Below are positions 1 to 8,462 of a stretch of 19,908 nucleotides of DNA, piece after piece; position 1 is the stretch's first letter; the number at the start of each line of letters is the position of its first letter. The position numbers and the translations under genes were made by a program. Location: positions 1 through 19,908 of the forward strand of contig JAGFNK010000852.1 in assembly GCA_025769875.1 (NCBI GenBank). The letters are read 5' to 3'. Source of the DNA: Russula earlei (taxonomy: Eukaryota; Basidiomycota; Agaricomycetes; Russulales; Russulaceae). The notes under the pieces are model-generated. The model was not told where the DNA came from. It was given only the letters and a program-made list of their open reading frames with translations, and made no database searches.

Positions 1-740
1 CAATATTGTGTGCACATTGTGGAATGATTGATTCTAGGCACAATCAACATATGGCAAGCCCTACTTGGTGGCAACCTATCTAACAGTAAAGGACAATATT
101 AGAGGCTCCCTGAAGGCCCTTTAAGACAACCCTAAGGTCCTTATATTGGATGCTAATAAAGATACTATAGGCCCTAGAACATGTTATTAGACTAACTCTA
201 ATAACCCTAGAATGAACTATAAGACAACACTAGAGACCCTAATACTGATACTAGGGTCAACTCTAAGGACCCTGATAGAACCATATAAAGGGCCTTATGA
301 GGAACACCTCCTCACCAACAAAATACTCCAAGTCTCAGAAAGACCAGCCCTAAACTAACTGACAGTAAATGAATCAGACACTTTGCATGAGTACTAGGCA
401 GTGAACACATGGACACAAGAGGCCCTTACTCATCATCTAGGGCCTCCTTACTCAGCAGCTTACTGAGCATGACTGAGCATGCTCACTCAGCATTCCCCAA
501 AGTCTTACTCATCTCCCATTGTGCTTTATAACAAGGTTATGACTTGTTCCCTATTTAGCAGTTCCTTTGTACTAGATGAGTGCTCAATAAAGTAGTGGAC
601 AGTCTTCAGACTGTCCATTTGATTTGTGGCACTCTATTACTGAGGGTAGTCCTTTGTGACTGTGCTATCTAGTAACTACCTGGCCCTCTCCTTCCATGAT
701 CACCTCTCACAGCCAGTATTAGTACCTCTCTGGTACTTGC
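1..740. repeat. Degenerate AT-rich repeat with LTR-like segment
   Basis: No coding sequence is recognisable. Bases 60-300 are loose, diverged repetitions of CCTAAGG / GACCCTA-like words. Bases 440-650 contain clustered GAGCATGACTGAGCATGCTCACTCAGCA-like repeats (split here into short words), a TATA-like TTTATAA near 525, and the string AGACTGTCCATTTG near 610. That string also occurs downstream of the TATA box in the solo LTR at 18554-19373, so this stretch may be an old relative of that LTR. I found neither terminus nor a target-site duplication. There is no CpG dinucleotide in the whole stretch. Confidence 0.4.
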
Positions 741-1898
741 TACTTGTGTGGACTGTACTCTTCACCAACTTTATTCTCAAACTCAGTCAACTTGTCTCCA
801 AGCTTCTCTCTCACTCTTGAACTGGATTTGGATGTCCATGCAACACTATGGGTTATGAGAGAGTTGACTGTATCAGGCTGCATCCAGAGGATGCTATCTC
901 CACCAGGCTCTGGTTGGACAGATTTACAGATGAAAATATAAATGTTTTTTATGAAGACAGGCTGCACAGTGCCCCATCTCAATCAAATCTGCAGGAGCAT
1001 ATGTTTATGTATCCAGACCCCTTTCCAAATGGGGGCATTCCACCACCTTGGAAATGGCTTTATCAGTATCAATGCAACTCATAATATTACTCAATATGTG
1101 GGACTTCTTGTTATTTATCATGATCATGTGGGATCACTGAGGACATGGTGCATAATTTTTACTAAATGACAATTTAGCACACTTACCTTTTCTGGATAGG
1201 TGTGCCTGTTGCCTGGATGCTGGCATCCAAAGGAACAAAGGACACAATATCCTTTTTTGTCCATTGGGTCAGGGACACCAGTCTAGCTATCTGGCCATCA
1301 ATCATCATGACAGATTGTGATGCCATGCAGATTGCCACCCTCAAGAATTGCCTATCCAGGAAGTTAGATATGGCTTTGCAAGTGGCATGTGTTGTGCAAA
1401 ATGCAGTCACACTTTGATACTAATGAATTCCCTGATCTGTGGGATAAGATCAAGAGATGGGTACATACAGATGATCAGGCTGACTTTCTATGAATCTGGG
1501 AGGAGATCTCCACTAATCCTCAGGTTCCAGAAAGTTTTATGAAGTGCCTTAGGTCTGAATGGATGCCTGTGGTGCATATGTGGTCCAGGGATTCTCAGAA
1601 AAATTACCATATCTTTGAGGAAGGGCACACCAAGAGGTTGATCAAAGTGTATGTGATCCACCCAATCTAAAGATAAGATGGCCTAATCTTTTTAGATATC
1701 ATCATGTCCTCAAATCACTCTGGCTTGATGGCAAACACAATGTTAGGAACTGGACTTGTGTTCTTGGTTGACTGCTTACCTATGCTTGCTTACTCATTTG
1801 CTTACTGACTGGCTGACTCAGGCTTTGTTATTGCTTACTGATCAAATGACTGGTGCTTAGTGATTGCTTACTGGATTGAGGACAGATACTAGGAAAGG

Positions 1899-1918
1899 AT
1901 GACTCATGCATGAGTCAT
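1899..1918. promoter_or_regulatory. Palindrome with two TGACTCA (AP-1/Gcn4-like) half-elements in LTR U3
   Basis: The sequence atgactcatgcatgagtcat is a perfect 20-bp palindrome. It holds TGACTCA and its reverse complement separated by four bases, upstream of the LTR TATA box. TGACTCA is the known site of Gcn4/AP-1 bZIP activators; use by this LTR is inference. The second family A copy has the same site at 18095-18114 with one difference. Confidence 0.6.
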
Positions 1919-2023
1919 TACTGATACTTTTGAGTTCAGGTTCTTATTTTTGGATAGTAGTGGGTCTCAGCTATGTGCTCCCCAAGTTTCAAATGAATCG
2001 GATCAGCCATTATAGAGATACAG

Positions 2024-2029
2024 TATAAA
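2024..2029 (+). promoter_or_regulatory. TATA box of family A LTR
   Basis: TATAAA lies about 106 bases after the TGACTCA palindrome and 223 bases before the LTR end, the usual arrangement for an LTR promoter. The related minus-strand copy keeps an AT-rich TATAT-like sequence in the equivalent place (near 17985). Confidence 0.6.
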
Positions 2030-3237
2030 TACTCTGGTGTATCTGAAGTTGAGCCTTATGCTCAACTTACTTTTTGAATCCTATCAAATTCTCTCTATCT
2101 AAAGAAACTACTGCTTAAGCAATAAGAGGCCCCTCTCATCTCTTTCATTCACTCTTACCTGAGATAACATTAAAGGTGTTGAAGTCTAGTGCTTGGACTA
2201 CATCAAGCAACTCTATTGCTAGAGTAGAATTTAAGATTGGTGAATCTTAACACACAATCAGCAGATTGATCAAATATTATTTGTCCTAGTGTGTTGCATG
2301 GTGCTGTGTTACCAAAACAGGCACCAACAACAGAAAGTTGGGCTTGATGGTCAGGACCTGGCAGCTGACCAGTGCTGGACAATTTTCACCCACACCAAGG
2401 GCATATCATAAGATTTAATCTTCCAATTTGATGGGATCTGTTTTCACATCACTTCACAATCCCATTCTAGTGAGTTTTACTCAATCAATCTGATGAATTC
2501 AACTTGTGATTGTACAGATTATCCCCAGATTAGACTCTGCAAATATATTGCAGCAATCTACATGCACTTTCCCTACCTCTGTCCTGAAGAGAGCACCCAA
2601 AAAAGCTCCTATAGACAGTGCAAATAAATCACCTGACCCACCATTCACATCATCCTCATCCACCAGACCAAGAGAGAGCCTAGTATCTCTCTCACAGGAT
2701 ATCTTATCATTATCATGCAATCTCACATCTAGGCTTGAGAACACTAATCAATCAGTGGAGATTGTTGAGGCCATGCAGGCTGTCAAATACAGTTTGGCAG
2801 CCACAATTAATGTATTGCATGATTCAATGGTCTTACCTGATAAGGAGGTTAGTGTGCCCAATCAGAATATGTGGATGGAGACAGCCAAGTGTATGGGCAT
2901 TAAACAGGGTCCAAAACAGTCCCATCTCCCCAACAAGCAGGGACTGACAGTGCAGAGCATCAGCATCACTAAAGGAAAGTGCTACCATGTTCACAGTGAT
3001 CCATACACTGGGGGCAAACAATTGGGCAAGCACACCAAGCCCAATGCAATATCCTGCCACCACAAATGCCCACATGCATACCCTTGGGGAACCATCAACT
3101 CAAACCCCCCTCCCTTGATTTCCACTGCCTCCCTTGCACCAGGTCCCTTTGGACTTGCACTGCTACCTATTCTAGCAGCCTCATCTGCTGCTGTTCCCTC
3201 TACACACAATAGAAAATCATTTTTTGTATTATTATAA

Positions 3238-3518
3238 TTTATTTGTCTGATTCCTAATAAATAAGTGATTGAATAAGTGATTGAGAAAATAGTTTGGTGT
3301 CATTTAAATGTGTGATTGGAAGCACCAATTCTCTTGCCAACACAATCACCTTTTATGGTAATTCTTGATCATCTACTAAAAGTACTAAATGTATGCAACT
3401 GCTGTTGTTCCAGCACCACACTGCCACCTGCCTAGCGCCATCCAGCAATCCCACACCTGCATCTGTTCCATGTTCCACTGCCGAGGTCCAATCCTTCACC
3501 TGCATCCTCTCTGATGTC
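3238..3518. other. AT-rich non-coding spacer
   Basis: This stretch follows the MULE remnant. It is AT-rich to about 3350, with repeated AATAAGTGATTGA words at 3255-3285. I see no convincing coding or structured RNA feature. CpGs reappear only from 3436 onward. Confidence 0.5.
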
Positions 3519-4588
3519 TCAATTGTTCCATTGCTTCTTTGGACTGACGTATGTGATGACCTTATTGAGGTTAAAGTCTTCATCATCCACAACAGCATAT
3601 GAAGAAATATTCTGTCCATGTTGAACAAAAATTAGTTTCATTGATTACATAAGGCCCCTTTTACCAACCGAGAATTCTTGAATCTTGAACTTGAACTTGG
3701 ATTTCGGGATTTTCCAGAAGTGACAGGAGTGACAGGAGTGATGTAAGTGATATGATGTATATAATAAATTAATATGCATTATTTTATGTTGTCATTTGCA
3801 TATTCGCATATATGGGGTTACACATGATGTGTCAGCGTCAAACTCATCCGACTCGAGCTCAACATCTGGGTGCTTGCAGCCCCATTTTCACCAGAGCTGC
3901 ACATACAAAATGTGCACAAAGATGTGCACCCACACATTGGTGACACATATTCTGCCTTAATGACATGCTTGCAATACCCCACTTGGAAGGAGTGGAAGGA
4001 AGGGTTAGAAAAAATATTTTACATATCACATGTAAACCCAGCAAATCACACCAAAAAATAACTAATATTTGAAATAGACTCATATTAGTTTATTATGTCA
4101 CTTACATCACACCTGTCACACCTGTCACTCCCGGAAAATCCCGAAATCCAAGTTCAAGTTCAAGATTCAAGAATTCTTGGTTGGTAAAAGGGGCCTAACA
4201 TAATCTACATATGCGTTGCCCAGTGGAAATTTGAGATCCAGAGCTTCCAGAGCTAATGAAAGGATCATCAACACCAGATCCTGGAGCTTGATTGAGCTGT
4301 TGGGTGCTGCCACTAGCTGTGGTCACAACAGGGTCAAAGGTGACACAAGGATGTCTTGGAGTTGACAAGGTTGACACAGCTCTTGTTGCGGCTGCTGTGG
4401 GTGTAACTAATGATTATCACCACATATGTCAGTGCTGATAATACCACACAAATTGAAACCCACTTACATTGAACAGAAAATGTTGTTTGGAGGATGCCAC
4501 CAGGCAGATGGACATCTTCAATGTCGTGGTCCTGACCCTGGGTTGCACAAGCACGCTTTGATGTCCTTTTCCTATCATCTGACTCATC
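3519..4588 (-). pseudogene. Hypothetical gene fragment interrupted by a MITE
   Basis: I do not recognise this protein. On the minus strand, 4588-4468 reads SDDRKRTSKRACATQ... to LPGGILQTTFSV. A good intron follows (GTAAGT at 4467 to CACAG at 4395, 73 bases), and the next exon continues in phase as a Ser/Thr-rich stretch ending RICRLC. The stop after that Cys is TAG made from the MITE junction at 4196. Beyond the MITE, 3613-3519 can be read as NISSYAVVDDEDFNLNKV... to a TGA, in phase if a 37-base intron abutting the insertion is accepted. An in-frame TAA just upstream of 4588 means the start is missing or lies beyond an unseen intron. The matching phases suggest a former gene, probably repeat-associated; the exact model is uncertain. 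Confidence 0.35.
3653..4195. mobile_element. MITE, Tourist/PIF-Harbinger type, TSD TAA
   Basis: A 543-bp element has terminal inverted repeats of about 98 bases (3653-3750 and 4098-4195) that differ at only about five positions. The ends read GGCCCCTTTTACCAACC, and both flanks are TAA (3650-3652 and 4196-4198), the 3-bp TWA duplication of PIF/Harbinger elements. The arms contain subterminal repeats (TTGAACTTGAACTTGG and two GTGACAGG words). The centre has no transposase; it holds a 63-codon open frame (3870-4061) with no recognised domain, perhaps a leftover of the parent element. It retains several CpGs, unlike its surroundings, so it is a fairly recent arrival. Confidence 0.92.
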
Positions 4589-4954
4589 TTACTGCTTGAA
4601 TGGCTAGATATATGCTGGTCTGGAGATGTCTTGAAGATGATGTCTGAACACATGGCCAAACTTGACCCAGCACATGATGATTTTGAGTTCGCACACGGCA
4701 GTAAGTCCTGGGGACAGAGTAAAAATGGGCCCTGGCGTCATAGAAGATTTGGTGGCATAAGAGAAAGCGTGATGGGTGATACATGACATGAAGAGAGTAC
4801 AGTGAGATGGTATGGACAGAACAAGGTGAGGTAAACCGAGCGAGGATGAGGCGAGGAGATGATAAGAAGATAGAGTAAAGCGTCGTATCGTGAGGGTGTC
4901 GTTGCACAACCTATTCCATTCGCCGCGAGGAATCTCACCTACTGATAGGGAGTA
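4589..4954. other. Boundary between repeat flank and gene island; no clear gene
   Basis: Composition changes at about 4685: CpGs become frequent from there rightward. Several overlapping minus-strand open frames occur at 4584-4938, but none shows a known domain or conserved-looking exon, and they lie downstream of the G-alpha stop codon at 4955. This is most simply 3' flank of that gene plus repeat remnant. Confidence 0.4.
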
Positions 4955-6465
4955 TTATAACAAGTCTAACGTTCTCAGCGTGTTTCGGAAGACAGTGTCT
5001 CGCACGGCCGCAACGACCAGGCGGATTCCAAGCATGTTGGAGACATCGGCTATGCTGTGGTTACGAGAGGTGAGCCGATGGTGACATACGGTGAAAAGAA
5101 GTGGATTACTGGGAGTACACGGGTAAACGGGCACGGTTAACTTCCAGGAACCGAACACGAATACATCTGGCACCCTCATCGGCATCCGTACCCCCCATAT
5201 ATTCCGGAAAATATTCAACAAGAGGTACCTGAACAAATGGGCCTTCCTAAATGGAAAATGGACGAACGGCGAATATAAATTGAGCCTACTTCATGGAGTT
5301 TGGTTCTGAATTCGTCGATTCCCGTCCAGAACAGTATGATCGATGTCCGCAAAAACCAGTGCGAGTTAACGATGGCTTCAAAAAGGTTAAGAGATTCGAT
5401 CAACCGCGTCTATAACTTGTGGTCACGTTTGTCGGGGGAATGTGGAACGGGGTACACACACCCTCGGACTCCTACTGGAAGCCCCGGGTTCATCATAGTC
5501 AGAGAGAGAAGCAAAGAACATGATGCTTGTGACACCCTCGAAGAGATGAATCCACTTCCTAAATTTGCCCTGTTGACCATAAACCTGTGATATTCGGATC
5601 GAGAGGTGATCGACATCGAAGTGCGTCTCCGTGACCCCCTTCTCAGAAGCGTGGCAAACGTCCTCGATCGAAGGAACGTATTCTTCCGTGGCGATTCGTT
5701 GCGCTTCCGAAAAGAAGCTGCATGTATCCGAGTGATCAGAGCCGGTCACAAAGGGATGTCTGAAGTGAGGAGTGCGGTGCTCCACTGGAGGAAAACTCGT
5801 GCATATTGAGAATCGATGGGAGGTACTCACTACTCTGCGTTATCGGCCAGGGAGAGAGCAGATGGATGGTCCAACAGCACCGGTATGACATCGTCGGTCC
5901 AGAAGTTCTGCACAACCTGGGCGAACTGGGGGCGGAACATGAATTCGGGGTTATCGATGTCCCTTCGATGATTCATTATAAACTCGGAGTTGGCCTGCAA
6001 GGAGGGAGGGACACGCTCGCTGCAAAGGACGGAGAAGGTGAAGGTGGAGCGACGCACTTTCATCGCGCGACTCGTGTGCTTGGGTTTCAGAGAGCGCAGT
6101 GCCGTGGCTATGCTGCGCGAGTTCTCCAGGAGTATTTTCCAAATGACCGGGCGGAAGTCGGCAAGTTCCTCGTTTGTACAATCATCGTGGCTAAGTTTCA
6201 TCTGCTTGACCGTGGCGAATGCCTCTGCTTCGGACCCGGGCGTACCTGTTTATTCAGCGCTGTCAGCGTGCCAATGCAAGGAAGGCTGTGGGGCAGCGAA
6301 AATGGCCAGACGGAAACACGGACTTATCAATAAGATATCGTACCGTTGCCTAGAATCCTTTGATTGTTCCTCAAGCTCGTGGTCGATTTCATCAGAACGT
6401 GCCTTTGCCCGTGATTGTGCGCGCTTCTCTGCCCGCCGTTGCTGCCAGGAGGTGAAGGAGATCAT
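4955..6465 (-). CDS. Divergent heterotrimeric G-protein alpha subunit lacking nucleotide-binding motifs
   Basis: G-alpha proteins bind GTP and relay receptor signals at the plasma membrane. My model: exons 6465-6324, 6245-5831, 5717-5462, 5409-5290, 5246-5119, 5054-4955; all junctions keep phase and give 386 residues (family about 350-400). Seen landmarks: an N-terminal helix ([16 protein letters not shown]), [34 protein letters not shown]...[55 protein letters not shown], and a C-terminal [12 protein letters not shown] helix ending LDLL. But GxGESGKST is replaced (about residues 48-58, GSEAEAFAT), DVGGQ is QVYGQ (Gln 234 kept), NKxD is TGID (300-303), TCAT is absent, and the switch I Arg is missing. 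Gly2 and the C-terminal Cys are absent too. Intron 5 has a weak GTACTC donor; using the better GTATGT at 5089 would leave a TAA in frame after VYSQ. It is a pseudo-GTPase or a young pseudogene. It diverges from UBE2S, 582 bases away. Confidence 0.85.
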
Positions 6466-7047
6466 CGGAAGGGCTGTGGGGATGAATCTGTGGCAGTGAA
6501 AGTCGTTGCGGTATGACCATGACCCGCTTGATGCGAAAAGGTTCCGTCGTGACGGGGACACGATCCAGCGCTCGGAGGTCTCCGAGCCTACAGATCGCGG
6601 GCGCTAGTCATTGAAAGGCAAGACGTCTGGCCAATTGCTCTCGCCGCCTCTACGGCTGACACTGACCTCATTTCAGACGCTAGGCGTCGTTGAGGAATGG
6701 CTCCGTGCCCACCAACCATTCATGAGATCAGACTAGAGCATCCTGATCCTCCTAGCGTGTAAAACTGTGAATTGTGCTAGCTCTTCGACTCGCGGCGCGC
6801 GAACGATCACAGTGAGGCATTTCCACAGGCTTTGGGAACATGTCTCGCCCAATGTTTCAATATCGGCGGAACACTTCAGCAGGAGAGAGCCATCAGTCAG
6901 CTCGATCTCGATCTGAGACTCGACGCAAGATATGTTTGGCACGTGCTGGGAAAGTCGGTTTGTTCATTCTCCGTCGTGTTCAACTTTCAGTTTCAGGTTT
7001 CAGCGTCGTCCTCTTTTCATTTTCACAGTACAAATACTGTCTCTATC
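6466..7047. promoter_or_regulatory. Shared divergent intergenic region, G-alpha / UBE2S
   Basis: These 582 bases separate two genes transcribed away from each other, so they should hold both promoters. The 100 bases before the UBE2S start are rich in T and C (TTCAGTTTCAGGTTTCAG, CCTCTTTTCATTTTCACAG), a usual feature at fungal transcription starts. I see no clear TATA box for either gene. Open frames here have no recognisable protein content. Confidence 0.45.
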
Positions 7048-8126
7048 ATGGTAAGCGATGCCCCTCCCATTCCCTGTCATGTTCTTATGAAACAAACGCA
7101 AAGTCTATTCCTTATGCTGCCATGCGCCGCCTTATGCGCGAACTGAAAGAACTCAAGACAAGTCCTCCGGAAGGCATTCGTGTTCAGCTGAGCGAGGAGA
7201 GCGCTCTAGACGTCGAGGGAATTATCGAAGGCCCAGGTGAGGCCATTTAAAGACGATGAACGAACACGTCCTATTGACGCGTTTTCATGTTGCAGAGGGC
7301 ACACCATACCAGGGAGGCTTCTTCCGCGTGAAATTTGAATTCACCGAAGAGTATCCCGCCGCACCACCGAAATGTACGGCTACCGCCTCTCGCGATCACC
7401 ACAGACCCATTATGACGTGCGGTTGACAGGCTGGTTCGCTACAAAGATATTCCATCCCAATGTGTCCAACACGGGGGAGATCTGCGTCAACACTCTCAAA
7501 AAGGACTGGAAATCGTCATACGGCATCGGGCACATCCTCGTCACGATCAAGTGCCTGCTTATTTATCCGAATCCAGACTCGGCGCTCGACGAGGAGGCGG
7601 GCAAGTTGCTGCAGGAGAACTATGAGAACTACTGTGAGCGCGCCAAGCTGATCACGAGCGTACACGCGACACCCAAGGTGCGTCCGGTCATGTTGGCCTG
7701 GACACGAATCGCTCACTGGGGCTTCCTCCCGCCTAGGCACCACCACCAGAATTTGGGACGTCATCTGCTCCAACGGACACGCTCAATACGCCCGCGCCCA
7801 TCGTCGCCTCGCTGGCTTCTATGTCGCCGGCTCCGCACCTCTCGTCACAGAAAGGTACTGCGACACCAGCGACGGTGACGATACCGTTACAGCAGTCCGC
7901 GTCGAACACGTTCTCTGCGCCGTCTTCGCTTCCATCACTTGGGAATGCGTCTGGAGAGAAGGACGGCTGTCATGTATCGCCTGCACCGCTAGGGATAACA
8001 AACCCGAACGGCCCGACTGTCATCAAGCCGAATGCCGCGCTAAGCCCGGCGAAGGCAGTCAAGCGCGGAGCGGCTCCTGGGGCAAACGCAGGCGAGAAGC
8101 GGAAGAAGGCGCTGAAGCGCCTCTAA
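7048..8126 (+). CDS. UBE2S: Ubiquitin-conjugating enzyme E2 S (APC/C chain-elongating type)
   Basis: E2 S enzymes extend ubiquitin chains (Lys11-linked in animals) on substrates of the anaphase-promoting complex. Exons: 7048-7050, 7104-7236, 7296-7373, 7430-7677, 7737-8126; all phases fit, giving 283 residues. The UBC fold covers about residues 5-150: [22 protein letters not shown] across intron 2, YPAAPPK, then [22 protein letters not shown] with catalytic Cys about 90, and [20 protein letters not shown]. The [12 protein letters not shown] context and the NPxSALNEEAGKL-like block are typical of E2 S. A Ser/Pro/Ala-rich linker of about 110 residues ends in [10 protein letters not shown], matching the basic tail and terminal LRRL-type motif that docks human UBE2S on the APC/C. 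The first exon is only the ATG, directly followed by GTAAGC; the start could instead be the Met at residue 8. Human UBE2S is 222 residues, so the linker is longer here. Confidence 0.95.
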
Positions 8127-8462
8127 ATTGTGCCTGTCCGCGTGGGCTCGGGTTATTATTGTAACTGTACCAGACTTTTGATACGCTTGCTATCTTATTG
8201 AGTCGTTGTTTACATGCTCTATACAGCGTTGATTGATCTGTTCATCCCGCTCAAGTTGATCGATGAGTATCGCGCACTGTATGGGGTTGGGCCCTCGGTA
8301 GGGCAGATGACAGTACCCGTACGTACCGGTACTCTCTTCTCGCAATGGTCGAACTATTCCACCTCCTTCCATGCTTCCACGACGCTTCTCCGCGGTCCCC
8401 TCGTCTAATTTATAAAGCTCTTTCGATCCAATCCGTTTCCCTTAGGGATCCATCGTACATCC
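8127..8462 (+). promoter_or_regulatory. UBE2S 3' flank and beta-glucosidase promoter
   Basis: This tandem intergenic region is 336 bases. A TATAAA at 8411-8416 lies 46 bases before the beta-glucosidase ATG, followed by a pyrimidine-rich stretch (TCTTTCGATCCAATCCGTTTCCC). I could not pick out a carbon-catabolite repressor or cellulase activator site with confidence. Confidence 0.6.

Larger units (their letters stand above)
1741..2252 (+). mobile_element. Solo LTR, family A (plus), TSD CACAA
   Basis: A 512-bp solo LTR begins TGTTAGGAAC and ends TCTTAACA, giving the inverted TGTTA...TAACA ends of an LTR. The 5 bases before it (1736-1740) and after it (2253-2257) are both CACAA, a perfect target-site duplication. 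It has a TATA box at 2024-2029, repeated GCTTACT words in the U3 part (1773-1872), and a perfect 20-bp palindrome at 1899-1918. A diverged second copy lies in opposite orientation at 17747-18288. It sits inside the MULE remnant, whose reading frame resumes across it. It has only one CpG (1999), so it is old. No internal retrotransposon sequence remains; the superfamily cannot be told from the LTR alone. Confidence 0.94.
848..3237 (+). pseudogene. Dead MULE transposase with SWIM-type zinc finger, split by a solo LTR
   Basis: This is the remnant of a Mutator-like (MULE) transposase, which would cut and paste its own element. Family landmarks appear in order in several frames: a segment reading LGNGFISINATHNITQY (about 1050-1100), then PVAWMLASKGTKDTISFFV and MTD (1202-1320), then WDKIKRWVHTDDQADFL, an in-frame TGA, and WEEISTNPQVPESF (1415-1530). 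The frame then runs into the solo LTR at 1741. Skipping the LTR and one TSD copy, it continues with WLDGKHN joined to QQIDQILFVLV and on to a SWIM finger at 2505-2570 (CDC...CKY). The SWIM His is Tyr and the first catalytic Asp (usual GIDATH) is Asn. A frameshift leads into an open tail frame of about 240 codons ending at 3237. Stops, shifts and lost catalytic residues show it is dead. Terminal inverted repeats were not found. Confidence 0.87.

Noticed and set aside
120..290. Interstitial telomere repeats (CCCTAA words)
   Set aside because: Only a few CCCTAA-like words, irregularly spaced and diverged; no tandem array.
4604..4909. Minus-strand 101-codon frame as a gene downstream of G-alpha
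   Set aside because: No known motif, overlaps another equally long frame, and no supporting splice sites.
5806..6499. Two long plus-strand open frames (175 and 169 codons)
   Set aside because: They are antisense shadows of G-alpha exons 1-2, which show clear family motifs on the minus strand.
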